From an uncultured Opitutales bacterium (GTDB taxonomy: Bacteria; Verrucomicrobiota; Verrucomicrobiia; Opitutales; Seribacteraceae), in the NCBI GenBank assembly GCA_943787575.1, contig CALSMY010000008.1, forward strand, positions 104,712 through 168,711: 64,000 nucleotides of DNA, given 5' to 3'. The translations under genes were made by a program, and so were the position numbers. Positions within the stretch are counted from its first letter, which is position 1; the number at the start of each line of letters is the position of its first letter. The notes below the pieces were generated by a model. The model worked only from the letters and a program-made list of their open reading frames with translations, ran no database searches and was not told the DNA's origin. Below, one piece after another: positions 9,801 through 21,227 of this stretch.

Positions 9801-9998
9801 CAGGCACAATTTCTCAAACCTATGGCCATTGCTATTGGATTTGGTGTAATGTTCGCGACCTTTATCACCCTATTAATGGTGCCCTGCCTCTACCTGGTTC
9901 TAGAAGATTTAAAAAAGGGAGGCCGTTGGTTTTTTCGCTTTCTTGGCTTCGAGGTTGATCGTCGACCGCCAATAGACAAACCTGCCTCCGTTAACTAA
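6822..9998 (+). CDS. RND family multidrug efflux permease (AcrB/MexB-like)
   Basis: Inner-membrane proton-driven efflux pump of the RND superfamily, 1058 aa with the usual two-fold layout of TM1, large periplasmic loop, TM2-6, then a repeat. The N-terminus (MIAWFAKNGVAANLLMGVILIAG) and the TM4 relay GILVDDAIVVGES, with the paired Asp of the proton pathway, are clear; the second half shows ALTGVVINDSLVLVHYVNER. It directly follows the adaptor gene and shares its operon. The exact substrate class (hydrophobic compounds or metals) is not decided; the DD motif favours the HAE group. The stop overlaps convergent panE by 4 bp. Confidence 0.95.
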   Translation: MIAWFAKNGVAANLLMGVILIAGIFSVRGLKMELFPDFDLDLVTISVAYPGAAPLEVEDGICKQIEEKIWDLTGIKEMTSYSRENFGVVSVQVERGRDAKLLADEIKVRVDSILTLPEEAEKPMVEVTTIKRRVLAVAIHGNCDEKSLRKLADQTLDDLTNLPGITQVEIAGIRKPQIGIEVSESALREHGLSFDEVARTLRQTSLDVPGGVARTAAGETLLRSMGKARDGQEFDAIELLPSENGSSVTLGEVAKVKDAFEDKALYTIFDEQPAVTLRVFRVGNQSPLDISDKVSDYVEAIRPNLPEGVKMTIWQDSSYYLRGRLQMMIDNASQGLLLVFLVLSLFLRPSLAFWVALGLPISFMGAFAAMGVIGASINLVSLFAFIVVLGILVDDAIVVGESVYTQGRRGKSPLAASIDGTHRVAMPVTFAIITSMVAFVPLLFLPGWLGKLLKDIPLVVIPALFFSLIESKFILPYHLSLCRFNQAPSNFLSRLQDKIAQGLERFIEKIYQPFLESCLRYRYLTLAFFIGLFAVTIGLIVGGHVPSIRGVPPVPSDYISVKINMQEGVPARSTEQAMDTIEQARLQVIEELEKMGEPNPFRYVMRTMGAQPFSDGPKSSSNIVSGSNMGEVSVELIKSEMRTRTAPQISALWREQIGPIPGLKELFFGDVAAGGSRTALEVEISGLDLDNMSLASRKLVKQLETYEGLFDQRDTFSAGKREVQLRLNSAGRSIGLTQADLGRQVRQAYYGEEIQRLQRNRDEVKVMLRYPLSDRKSLTALSNLRVRTPSGVEAPLEEVADIKIGLGFSTITRTDRSRIINVGSSADKVVADVPGIERDLAKNFLPQLRQEYPGLKFSFVGEKKEQEESDSGLARVGGICLFLIYALLAIPFRSYLQPFLIMSVIPFGLIGATLGHYLFGLPLSQLSHFGLVALTGVVINDSLVLVHYVNERTKETFLLDAVKTAGMARFRPILLTSLTTFVGLMPILFEKSLQAQFLKPMAIAIGFGVMFATFITLLMVPCLYLVLEDLKKGGRWFFRFLGFEVDRRPPIDKPASVN

Positions 9999-10942
9999 GT
10001 CTTTTTTGCAACTCCGGTTGCTTCGATTAATTCATTCAATAACTTTTCGGTTTCCGGCATAGGTACCTTCTTAGCTAATCCTCGGCCCAAGGCTTCTCCC
10101 CATATCGCATCTACCTCAACCGGTTTACCATCCAGAAAATCAATCAAACTGGATGGTCGGTATGGCCCCATCGGCTCGGTTAATTCAAATTGCCGATTCA
10201 AAAAGGAGTCCTCGATCTCAACCCCATGAGCATAGGCGGCCTGCTGGACTTCAAGCATCAAATCGTGAGCTCTTTTTTTGAGTTTGGAATCCGCAAGAAT
10301 TAAATCTGTAGTTATTCCACCGGCCGCAATGGCAAGTCCATTAAAGGGGACATTCCAGCAAAGTTTTCTCCACAGTGCATCGTCCAAAGAATCTGCTCGC
10401 CGAACCTTGATTCCAGATGTTTCAAAGGCTTGAACCATGGTTTCTGCATCCCTGGACAACCGCCCACCTAATTGTCCAAATTGTACATATCCAGGAAGGA
10501 GGCTTTCAATCACACAGGGTGATGTACGATTAATACAGGTAAAGCAAAGTCCGGCCATGACCTGGCGATCTTCTCCAAAAAGACGATGAAGGTTTTCCAC
10601 ATTGCCCATTCCATTTTGTAAAGTGAGCAAACGGGTGGATGGTCCAATCATTGGACGAATCATATCTTCAAGGGCCGAATTTGCCGTGGCCTTGACCGCC
10701 ACAATTATCCAATCACACGGGCCCAAGGAACTGGGTGAATCATACGCGTGTAAATTTTCCACCTTTGCACTCCTTCCCCCATCACGGTGGTGAACCAAGG
10801 TCAATCCACCCCGCAAAATATCATCAAAAGTCGAACGAAAGAGGAAGTGAACATCCTCCCCACTTTGTGCAAGCATTCCCCCATAAAACCCACCAATGGC
10901 ACCTGGTCCGACGACCCCAATTCTGCCCAAACTTTTCCCCAT
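9995..10942 (-). CDS. panE: 2-dehydropantoate 2-reductase (ketopantoate reductase)
   Basis: PanE reduces ketopantoate to pantoate with NADPH in pantothenate/CoA synthesis. The Rossmann signature GRIGVVGPGAIGGFYGGMLA is at the N-terminus, then DWIIVAVKATAN and LLTLQNGMGN. The C-terminal ApbA domain contains the expected KLCWNVPFNGLAIAAGG, where Lys and Asn match the active-site pair. Length 315 aa is normal. It follows nadB by 8 bp on the same strand; panC lies just upstream, so two pantothenate steps share one operon. Confidence 0.93.
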   Translation of the reverse strand: MGKSLGRIGVVGPGAIGGFYGGMLAQSGEDVHFLFRSTFDDILRGGLTLVHHRDGGRSAKVENLHAYDSPSSLGPCDWIIVAVKATANSALEDMIRPMIGPSTRLLTLQNGMGNVENLHRLFGEDRQVMAGLCFTCINRTSPCVIESLLPGYVQFGQLGGRLSRDAETMVQAFETSGIKVRRADSLDDALWRKLCWNVPFNGLAIAAGGITTDLILADSKLKKRAHDLMLEVQQAAYAHGVEIEDSFLNRQFELTEPMGPYRPSSLIDFLDGKPVEVDAIWGEALGRGLAKKVPMPETEKLLNELIEATGVAKKT

Positions 10943-10950
10943 TGAGTTGG

Positions 10951-12567
10951 CTAGGAACGAGGGGCAACTCGTGTATTCTTGGGTTTGGCCGACTGGTCGG
11001 GATAGTCGATGGTAAAGTGTAAGCCTCTACTTTCTTTTCGCTTAAGGGCAGAAAGTACGATCAATTCGGCTACGCAGACTAAATTGCGCAATTCAAGCAA
11101 GGGAACATCCACTTTGGCATTCCAATAATATTCATTAATTTCACGCCGTAAATTGCGCAAGCGGGCATGAGCCCTTTCCAAACGCTTGGTCGAACGGACA
11201 ATCCCCACATAGTCCCACATTGCACGCTTCAACTCTTCAAGATTGTGGGATAGAACAACCCGTTCGTCAGAAGCTGGCACATCTCCATCGGCCCACTCGG
11301 GCAGGCCCACTGATCTTTTTTTCTGCCCAGCCAAATACTTGCACACAGACTCTGCCCCACGATGGGCCATGACCACCGCCTCAAGCAGAGAATTACTGGC
11401 CAAACGGTTGGCCCCGTGTAAACCGGTGCAGGCCACTTCACCACAAGCATAAAGACCGGCAAGCTTGGTCGAACAATCAAGGCTGGTAGGTACTCCCCCG
11501 CAGGAATAATGAGCTGCTGGTACTACCGGTATGGGAGTCTTCGTCGGATCGATCCCGCGCTTCATACAATTCTCGTATACATTTGGAAAACGATCCTTAA
11601 AATCCACCTTCATATTGGGAGTATCCAAGCGAACACAGGATGCCCCCGATCTTTTCATTTCCCGATCAATCGCCCGGGCAACCACATCTCTGGGTGCGAG
11701 GTCAGCAAGGGGGTGGTATTTTTTCAGGAAGGGTTTTCCATGGGCATCAATTAATTTCGCTCCTTCCCCACGCACTGCTTCGGTAATAAGAAAACGATCG
11801 CCCTGTAAGGAATGCAAAGTGGTCGGGTGAAACTGGATAAACTCCAAGTTCATGACCGACAATCCAGCCCGTGAAGCCATGGCAATTCCGTCGGCCGTAG
11901 CGATGGAAGGATTGGTGGTGTACAAATAAGTCTGACCCGCTCCCCCGGTTGCAAGGAGCACCGCAGAGGCGGTTACGGTAATGACTTCGTTTGCTTCAGC
12001 ATCAAAAAAATACAGGCCCTCCACCCGGTCGCCCTTGGATGCCCCCATGCCCAGCTTGTTTAACTTCTTTGCCGTTATCAGGTCGATGGCAAAGAAATGT
12101 TCAAACAAATCAACCCCTTGGGCGGCAATATTGGCAAGCAGGGCATCCTCAATGGCTTTGCCAGTAATATCTTTAACATGCAAAACCCGTCGTTTGCTGT
12201 GCCCGCCTTCCTTGCCGAGCGATATTCTACCGTCTTCCAGGCTGGAAAATTCTACCCCCATGCGAATTAAGTCCTGAACTCGTTCCGGACCATCCTGCAA
12301 TATTTGCCTGACCACCTTGGCGTCACAAAGTCCATCTCCTGCGTCCAAAGTATCCTGGACATGTTTATCCAGATCATCTCCTGCAGAGGTAACCACGGCT
12401 ATACCACCCTGAGCATAATTTGTATTCGACTCAGCCTTGGTTTTTTTAGTGAAAATCGCGACCCGGTATCCAGCCTCGGCAACCTTCAATGCAAAGCTCA
12501 ACCCGGCAATCCCACTACCCACGATGACAAGATCGTATTCTTTTTGAGGTCTAGTTTGAGTGGTCAT
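10951..12567 (-). CDS. nadB: L-aspartate oxidase
   Basis: NadB oxidises L-aspartate to iminoaspartate with FAD, the first step of de novo NAD synthesis. Visible are the dinucleotide fold KEYDLVIVGSGIAGLSFALKVAEAG, the NYAQGGIAVV and GGHSKRRVLHVKDITGKAIEDAL segments, the VLLATGGAGQTYLYTTNP loop, and FIQFHPTTLH plus HYSCGGVPT of the fumarate reductase/NadB family. The C-terminal helical domain is present. The start at MTTQTRPQKEYD (12567) is preferred to the ORF-track start, which would overlap panC. nadA is not in the window. Confidence 0.93.
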   Translation of the reverse strand: MTTQTRPQKEYDLVIVGSGIAGLSFALKVAEAGYRVAIFTKKTKAESNTNYAQGGIAVVTSAGDDLDKHVQDTLDAGDGLCDAKVVRQILQDGPERVQDLIRMGVEFSSLEDGRISLGKEGGHSKRRVLHVKDITGKAIEDALLANIAAQGVDLFEHFFAIDLITAKKLNKLGMGASKGDRVEGLYFFDAEANEVITVTASAVLLATGGAGQTYLYTTNPSIATADGIAMASRAGLSVMNLEFIQFHPTTLHSLQGDRFLITEAVRGEGAKLIDAHGKPFLKKYHPLADLAPRDVVARAIDREMKRSGASCVRLDTPNMKVDFKDRFPNVYENCMKRGIDPTKTPIPVVPAAHYSCGGVPTSLDCSTKLAGLYACGEVACTGLHGANRLASNSLLEAVVMAHRGAESVCKYLAGQKKRSVGLPEWADGDVPASDERVVLSHNLEELKRAMWDYVGIVRSTKRLERAHARLRNLRREINEYYWNAKVDVPLLELRNLVCVAELIVLSALKRKESRGLHFTIDYPDQSAKPKNTRVAPRS

Positions 12568-12577
12568 AAAAAAGGAA

Positions 12578-13423
12578 CTAAAAACAAAAGTTATCAATCA
12601 AGCGGACCTGGTCCACCCAAACCGCAACCGCTAAAAGGGAACGACCCTGAACAATCTCTTTTTCCGGACGCATGGTTTCCCGGTCCACTACATCCACATA
12701 ATTTACCCGTAGTAAACGGCCTTGTTTCAAAACATTCAAGACCTCGGCTTTTACCCGGTCCACATTGGAAGAGCCTTTTTCTTCGACCACTTTTTGGGCC
12801 GCCTGTATTGATTGATAAACAAGTAGGGCTTCCTCTCGTTGCTTGGATTGCAGATACTTATTTCGTGAACTCATAGCGAGGCCGTCCGCTTCGCGCAAAA
12901 TTGGGCCAACCAACACTTGGATAGGAAAGTGAAGGTCGCGAATCATTCGTTTGAGCACCACTACTTGCTGGGCGTCTTTTTGACCAAGAACCACATAGTT
13001 TGGCTGACAAAGATTAAATAGTTTGGCACACACAGTGGCGACCCCCCGGAAATGATTGGGACGGGCATTTCCGCACATTCCCATCCCCACTTCTTCCTCT
13101 ACCACATAGGTCGATGCATTTCCCGCATAGATTTCTGACGATTCGGGAATAAACACTAGGTCAACCCCACGGCTGCGGCATAGCTCTAGATCCCGTTCAG
13201 TGTCGCGTGGATATTTATCAAAATCTTCTCCCACTCCGAACTGAGTAGGGTTCACATAAATGGAAAGGAGGAGGATGTCGCAATCTTTGCGAATTAAATC
13301 AACCAAAGAAAGATGCCCCTCATGCAGGAAACCCATGGTTGGAACGAAGCCAATAGTCTTTCCATCCCTTCGTAAGTCCATGGAGCGAGTCTTCATTTCC
13401 TTAACCGAACGAATGACTTGCAT
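12578..13423 (-). CDS. panC: Pantothenate synthetase
   Basis: PanC joins pantoate and beta-alanine with ATP. Nucleotidyltransferase motifs are clear: FVPTMGFLHEGHLSLV (HIGH-like), YVNPTQFGVGEDFDKYPRD, YVVLGQKDAQQVVVLKRM and LAMSSRNKYL (KMSKS-like). Length 281 aa is normal. It lies between proS and nadB on the minus strand with short spacers, and panE follows nadB, making a mixed pantothenate/NAD operon. Confidence 0.95.
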   Translation of the reverse strand: MQVIRSVKEMKTRSMDLRRDGKTIGFVPTMGFLHEGHLSLVDLIRKDCDILLLSIYVNPTQFGVGEDFDKYPRDTERDLELCRSRGVDLVFIPESSEIYAGNASTYVVEEEVGMGMCGNARPNHFRGVATVCAKLFNLCQPNYVVLGQKDAQQVVVLKRMIRDLHFPIQVLVGPILREADGLAMSSRNKYLQSKQREEALLVYQSIQAAQKVVEEKGSSNVDRVKAEVLNVLKQGRLLRVNYVDVVDRETMRPEKEIVQGRSLLAVAVWVDQVRLIDNFCF

Positions 13424-13475
13424 GCCTTTTACCGGTTTTTAGCCTTAATTGGTTAAGTACTTTGAAGCCTGTACT

Positions 13476-15021
<1,546 letters not shown>

Positions 15022-15068
15022 TTATAAATTGCGAGACAGATGACCACTCCTACAAATTCCAAAGAATT

Positions 15069-16424
<1,356 letters not shown>

Positions 16425-16474
16425 GCAATCTGCGGATCGTTTAATTTGAGGGACGATTTACCCAAGTCGCCCGA

Positions 16475-17686
16475 ATGAAGCCCACGATTACTCTGCCCCC
16501 TTACCCTGGGGAATTGGAGGATTGGTGGTGGAAACAAACCATTCAACAATGGCCAGAGCTGGGTGAGGAACGTATCCTCAATTTGTTACGCCAAGAGATT
16601 GTCCGTCAGAGTGACCGCTTTAATAAAACGCGAGACTTTGACCCCTCGTCCTATGGGGCACGGGATCTTTCCATTCTTGCCTATGGAAACTTTTATTCGC
16701 CACGCACCTTTGCCGCTTGTGGATATGCCTTGGCTGAAGCCTTTGACTATCGTGGTTGGCGAGCTCCGGGCAAAGGCCCCATACGCATTCTTGACTTGGG
16801 CTGTGGAACCGGGGCAAGTTCACTCGCCATGCTCTATTATCTACGAGCATGGGGCATTCGCAACCCCATCGAATTGGATGCATGGGATTATTCAGGCAAG
16901 AGCCTGACCTTCTTGCGGCGCATTCACCGGGAGGCTAATCATCTGTGGCCAGACACCCGGGTATTGACCGAAAGAAAGAACCTTCGGCACTTGGACGATC
17001 ATACAGCCAAGGGTGGATACGACCTGATTCTCTCCAGTTATGCCCTGAACGAATGCTGGGAGGGGTCAGAAGAAAAAGAACGAGCCGATACAATTATTCA
17101 TTTGGGTAACCTACTCAAAGACAGCGGTTACATGCTATTGATTGAACCAGCAGAGGGGGAGGTTTGTAGGTCCTTGCACGGTGCAAGTGCCCGTGCAGTT
17201 AAAGAAAATGATCGTTTATTCATTCAGGCACCCTACTTCAACAGTATGCCCTGTCCACTTTGGCAAACGGAAAGTAAATATTTTAGCCATGAAGTGCGCC
17301 CCTGTACGCCTCCACAAAAGGTTGATCAAATTAACCAGCGATTGAACCTGGAAATTAGGGAAGTGAAGTTTGGTATGTCGATACTTTCCCGAGTACGCCC
17401 GAGGGCCTTACCTGAAAAATCGGGCATGTTTCGAATTATTTCTCCCGTGCGCAAGCGCAAGGGAACCCTATCTCTATGGGGCTTGGGAGTGGATGGAATC
17501 GAACGGGAATACGAATGGCAGAGAAGAAACTTACCCAAGGAAGATCAAAAATTACTCCTTAGTTTACAGCGAGGAGATTTGATTGATTGCACAGGAAACC
17601 CAGAGCAACTAGTCAACCGGGCAAGACTAAAAAAGTTAGAAGACTTGAGTCCTAAGTTCGTACCCCGGTGGAAAGAATCTATTTAA
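16475..17686 (+). CDS. Rsm22-like SAM-dependent methyltransferase
   Basis: Putative SAM-dependent methyltransferase similar to Rsm22 (mitochondrial ribosomal small-subunit-associated family). Residues ~95-130 hold the SAM-binding motif I, RILDLGCGTGASSLAMLYYLR, followed by DAWDYSGKSL and the motif IV-like GYDLILSSYALNECWEG. Downstream is a Cys/His-containing stretch, SMPCPLWQTESKYFSHEVRPC, which recalls the Cys cluster of Rsm22 proteins. The substrate is unknown. It follows eno and its stop overlaps convergent lpoB-like by 4 bp. Family assignment rests on motif layout only. Confidence 0.7.
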   Translation: MKPTITLPPYPGELEDWWWKQTIQQWPELGEERILNLLRQEIVRQSDRFNKTRDFDPSSYGARDLSILAYGNFYSPRTFAACGYALAEAFDYRGWRAPGKGPIRILDLGCGTGASSLAMLYYLRAWGIRNPIELDAWDYSGKSLTFLRRIHREANHLWPDTRVLTERKNLRHLDDHTAKGGYDLILSSYALNECWEGSEEKERADTIIHLGNLLKDSGYMLLIEPAEGEVCRSLHGASARAVKENDRLFIQAPYFNSMPCPLWQTESKYFSHEVRPCTPPQKVDQINQRLNLEIREVKFGMSILSRVRPRALPEKSGMFRIISPVRKRKGTLSLWGLGVDGIEREYEWQRRNLPKEDQKLLLSLQRGDLIDCTGNPEQLVNRARLKKLEDLSPKFVPRWKESI

Positions 17687-18300
17687 AATCCGATCGCTCC
17701 CCTGCTTCCTTGCTTGGTAATTAACTCACGACCAAACCAAACCCCGGTTCCACCGTTTAATTCAGTCAAGGTAAGGAGGAAGTAAAAGTCTTTCTGGGTA
17801 ACTTTGTCGACCCTTGAAGTTTCCTCAATGATTTTCCCTGACAAAGAAAAGTAAGGACGTGGACGATTGATCTGTTTATCTCCATCAGCACCGAGTTCTT
17901 TCCGTACTGTATCAGCGTATGAGTCAGCAATTTTTCCCTCCGGTCCCGCAGTTGTGGAAATACGAACCCTCTTGCTGGCAAGCAAGTCACGCTTCATCCC
18001 CTGAAGCAATAGATCGGTATCAAAATAGGTCTGAGTATCATTACGAATTTCACCGACATGAAGGATGGCAGGCTGTATTGGTGCCTCAGCTAGGCTGCCA
18101 CTGGCGAGTAAATCAGTTACCAACTGATTTGCCGCCCGGGAGAAGTCCTGGGCATTAATCTTGTCCAAGTTGACAAGTCCCTTATTGCTCCCGTCTTCGA
18201 GGTAGCGTGCATCAGCAGCCCGTCCGACCGGCTTGCGTTCTCCGCAGGAAAAGAAAAAGAAAGTAAGAATGAGCGATAAACTAAGTGATAAACGGTTCAT
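17683..18300 (-). CDS. LpoB-like lipoprotein (penicillin-binding protein activator type)
   Basis: Exported lipoprotein with signal peptide and lipobox-like LILTFFFFSCGE. The body shows the LpoB/COG3417 pattern: DKINAQDFSRAANQLVTDLLASGSL, PAILHVGEIRNDTQTYFDTDLLLQGMKRDLLASKRVRI, then RPYFSLSGKIIEETSRVDKVTQKDFYFLLTLTEL and a final TGVWFGRELITKQGSR. In enterobacteria LpoB activates PBP1b from the outer membrane; that role here is inferred. It overlaps the upstream YcfL-like gene (ATGA-type) and ends a three-gene lipoprotein operon. Confidence 0.75.
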   Translation of the reverse strand: MNRLSLSLSLILTFFFFSCGERKPVGRAADARYLEDGSNKGLVNLDKINAQDFSRAANQLVTDLLASGSLAEAPIQPAILHVGEIRNDTQTYFDTDLLLQGMKRDLLASKRVRISTTAGPEGKIADSYADTVRKELGADGDKQINRPRPYFSLSGKIIEETSRVDKVTQKDFYFLLTLTELNGGTGVWFGRELITKQGSRGAIGF

Positions 18301-18737
18301 GGATTTTTAGCAGGTTGAATCTTTAATCTAAAAGCGGAAACTCCCGGTCGGGTGGCAATGGACTCAATCATCTTGGATTCTCCTGGGCGAATCATCAAGG
18401 CTTTCCAGACAAGGGAAGTATCCTTAACTAAAAAACCCTCGTCATCTAGCCATTCAAGTTTGTGGGTAAATTGAACCTCCTTAGAGGAATAGTTTTTTAT
18501 TTCCACTTGCATACGCAGAAGGTTCCCATCGGCTTTACCTTGGGTTATACGGACAACTTCGAGGGCTTTTTCCAACTCGCCACCGAACTCAACTTTTTTC
18601 AACTCCGGTTGTGCACTTTTGTCCCGAGGGTCTGCCTTGCCTACCGTATCAACTTTTCCTTTCTGTGAGCATGCCGAAAGAATAAAAAGTAAAGAAAAGA
18701 ACAGGGTCGAAAAAGATTTTTGAATATTAGTCTTCAT
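18297..18737 (-). CDS. YcfL-like lipoprotein (DUF1425)
   Basis: Small lipoprotein (146 aa), signal peptide ending in the lipobox LFILSAC. The mature part is a single beta-sandwich-like domain: LEKALEVVRITQGKADGNLLRMQVEIKNYSSKEVQFTHKLEWLDDEGFLV and a C-terminal ATRPGVSAFRLKIQ, matching the YcfL/DUF1425 pattern. Function unknown. It sits between a COG3014-like lipoprotein and an LpoB-like gene, a combination seen repeatedly in Gram-negative bacteria. Confidence 0.7.
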   Translation of the reverse strand: MKTNIQKSFSTLFFSLLFILSACSQKGKVDTVGKADPRDKSAQPELKKVEFGGELEKALEVVRITQGKADGNLLRMQVEIKNYSSKEVQFTHKLEWLDDEGFLVKDTSLVWKALMIRPGESKMIESIATRPGVSAFRLKIQPAKNP

Positions 18738-18744
18738 AGTTTTT

Positions 18745-20172
18745 TTAATACTTGGAAAGCGAACAGACTCCTACAACCCGCAAGGGTGTAAAAGCAGATA
18801 CACTCCGTACCCAGAGTAATTGGGTCTGTTGATTTTTAAGATTCACAATTGTGGATAAATTCGTACCTACGCCGCTTAAGGTCAACTTCCGATCTTGAGG
18901 AATTGATAATTTACAAAACCTGACCTGCTTAGGCAAGGTACTCCATGAACGAAGGTCTGCTCGGGTTGTTGCTTGTGCCAACATTCCTGCACCTGCACCG
19001 ACCGATACCCGAGCAAGATCATTCTCAGAACGAACCGCATTGGTAGCTAGGTGCTGTAATCCGCCCTTGGCTATGGCTCCGGTGATCGCTTTGGTTAATT
19101 CGATGTCGAAATATTCGTTAAATTCCTGAGCAACAATCGCATCCATGTCAGCTAATAATTTGGTCGTTACCGCCTTGGATTTATCCATGGTAGGAAAAAC
19201 ATTTATATCTTTCAAAAATTGATCATTTAACCGGAGACTTGGAAAAGCAATTCCCAGATAAGGAACACGAGAAGTGGCGGAGAAAAAGAACAAAGGTAGA
19301 TCGAACCGCTTTTCGACTCTTACGGGAGCCCGCCCAGTTTCAAAAAAGACATAAACAGTTTTCTCAGTTGGACGCGTTCCCACTTTTGCCGCCCTGTAGT
19401 CCTCTTCAATCCATTTATTTTGAGGATAAATCGAGCTCAGTATACGTAATGAATACTCGGCCTTAGCAAAATCCTCTCTTTGGCTGGCACCGTGCAGGAA
19501 GTACAAAGATTCAAAATACAGAGCCGCTGGGTTTATAAACTTGGGAAATTCTGGCGGGATTAAGGCTTTGATTTTTTCTTTTTCTTCACGAAGTGCGGAA
19601 GAAGAACCCTTAGCATTAAGGGTTTTAGTAAGATCCACTTGTTTTTTCTCACTTTTCTCACGGGCAACGGAAAGCTCCTTACTCCATAGATCCTTGGTAT
19701 CTTCGATTGCCTGTCGGGTCTTAAAAATTTCTGCCCGTGCACGACCACGATCACCTGCTAGCAAGTAATTGTGTGCTTGATAAGTCCGCAACATTGCCCG
19801 CTCATAAATCCTCGATTTGTAGGGTTTGGATTCTGCTGAACCCAAGGTGGATAAGAATTCCTCAGACAATCGGGTCTCAGTCCGCAAATGTGGACCATAC
19901 CACCTGTCATACTCACGAGAAGCTCCGTCTAAGGCAGATATGCTGGCTGGGTAATTGGCATGCATTCGAGCAACTGCTCCTTGCTCCAAATAATAAAGCA
20001 TACGATCTCTCTTCGGTCCTTCTTTCGCCAACCTTGCAGCTTCCAATTCTGCATTCTCTAAGTCTCCAATTTTCCATAAAAATGAAAAGTTTTCAGTTCT
20101 ATCGTAATGGGTAGAAAAACAACCCGAAAGGAACAAGAATAGAACCAGGTACAGAACAGTCCTCATCGACAA
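18745..20172 (-). CDS. COG3014-like TPR-containing lipoprotein
   Basis: A 475-residue lipoprotein with signal peptide and lipobox VLFLFLSGC. The N-terminal half is helical, TPR-like (GDLENAELEAARLAKEG, MLYYLEQGAVARMHANYPASISAL, ERAMLRTYQAHNYLLAGDRGRARAEI) with a charged coiled segment around residues 165-200. The second half is beta-rich. The arrangement and the following YcfL- and LpoB-like genes match the COG3014 family, whose function is not established. Only 7 bp separate it from the YcfL-like gene. Confidence 0.65.
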   Translation of the reverse strand: MSMRTVLYLVLFLFLSGCFSTHYDRTENFSFLWKIGDLENAELEAARLAKEGPKRDRMLYYLEQGAVARMHANYPASISALDGASREYDRWYGPHLRTETRLSEEFLSTLGSAESKPYKSRIYERAMLRTYQAHNYLLAGDRGRARAEIFKTRQAIEDTKDLWSKELSVAREKSEKKQVDLTKTLNAKGSSSALREEKEKIKALIPPEFPKFINPAALYFESLYFLHGASQREDFAKAEYSLRILSSIYPQNKWIEEDYRAAKVGTRPTEKTVYVFFETGRAPVRVEKRFDLPLFFFSATSRVPYLGIAFPSLRLNDQFLKDINVFPTMDKSKAVTTKLLADMDAIVAQEFNEYFDIELTKAITGAIAKGGLQHLATNAVRSENDLARVSVGAGAGMLAQATTRADLRSWSTLPKQVRFCKLSIPQDRKLTLSGVGTNLSTIVNLKNQQTQLLWVRSVSAFTPLRVVGVCSLSKY

Positions 20173-20216
20173 TTCAATTTGGTCATCAAAAACTAAATAA
20201 CCTTGTGTTAGTTGAT

Positions 20217-21200
20217 TTACTCTTCAGGAAAGACCGTCATCTCAAAATTTTGGTTTCCACGGACATCCCCCACCGTTGTACGATAACGATTTTTGGTACG
20301 TAAAGCTTGCAATAAAGCCTGTTGGTTTAATTTCTTATGAAAAACAACAGGCTTATCGAAGGAATTTAACAATTTAGAGGTTAACAATAGGGTATTTAAT
20401 TCGACATCCATTTTTCTGCTAAAATCCTTAGGCATACAAAAAACAAGTTCTCCGGGAAGTACTTCTTCTTCTTTTTCATTCATAATGAGAGTAAACCGGC
20501 CCAAAAGACCAATGACTTTCATACCTCCGTTGGTAGTGACACCAACCATTAGAGCAAATGGTTTATCCGATTGGATCTGCAAATCAACAAAGGTGGATGA
20601 CACGGCAAACTGACCTTGCGATCGAAGTGTATAAAAACAGTATGCCCCTGAGTGTAGTGCAAGTTTAGAATCAGAAATAAGATTAAAACTGGCAGCCTCT
20701 ACACATCTGAGCGAAAAATTACGGTTTTGATTTTCTTCCAACTCAATTCCACCGTCCGGAAGAACGGTTACAGTACGCCCAATTCCAATCTTGTCATTCG
20801 ATTGCAAACTGTCTCGGTCTTCCCAGATCTTTCGGGCCAAAGATTTACCAAATGCCTGATGAACCAAAAAATCATTTGGTTCGTCTTCAATTGGACTCAA
20901 CCCATCCTCGCTATTTTGGGATACTCGTCTTCTCGAAGCATATCGTGCAACAACTGTTTTTGCCTTAGTTACACGAATCGCTTCCTCAATTTTTTCTCTT
21001 AATGGATGGTTGTAATTTCTTTTTACCATCCCCATTGCCTTATTTAGTTCCCATAAAGCACCGTCGTATTCTCTTTTTTCTGATAAATCAACACCACGCT
21101 TGTATAAATCTTCAACTGATTCTTGCGAAGCAAAGCAAAGAAACGAAAAACCAAGAAGATAACAAGAAACAAAAAAGAACTTCTTTAAAAAAGAAATCAA
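20217..21200 (-). CDS. Exported protein with TPR-like start and FecR-like region
   Basis: Exported 327-residue protein: signal peptide MISFLKKFFFVSCYLLGFSFLCFA, then a TPR-like unit (SVEDLYKRGVDLSEKREYDGALWELNKAMGMV). A beta-rich region of ~200 residues follows, including GIGRTVTVLPDGGIELEENQNR and HSGAYCFYTLRSQGQFAVSS, loosely like FecR domains that hold beta-strand repeats. No enzyme motif is visible. It follows the beta-barrel gene and the giant FecR protein on the same strand, so it probably belongs to that surface-protein cluster. Function unknown. Confidence 0.6.
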   Translation of the reverse strand: MISFLKKFFFVSCYLLGFSFLCFASQESVEDLYKRGVDLSEKREYDGALWELNKAMGMVKRNYNHPLREKIEEAIRVTKAKTVVARYASRRRVSQNSEDGLSPIEDEPNDFLVHQAFGKSLARKIWEDRDSLQSNDKIGIGRTVTVLPDGGIELEENQNRNFSLRCVEAASFNLISDSKLALHSGAYCFYTLRSQGQFAVSSTFVDLQIQSDKPFALMVGVTTNGGMKVIGLLGRFTLIMNEKEEEVLPGELVFCMPKDFSRKMDVELNTLLLTSKLLNSFDKPVVFHKKLNQQALLQALRTKNRYRTTVGDVRGNQNFEMTVFPEE

Positions 21201-21227
21201 CGGATACCTAAAGACGAAATTGATAGT

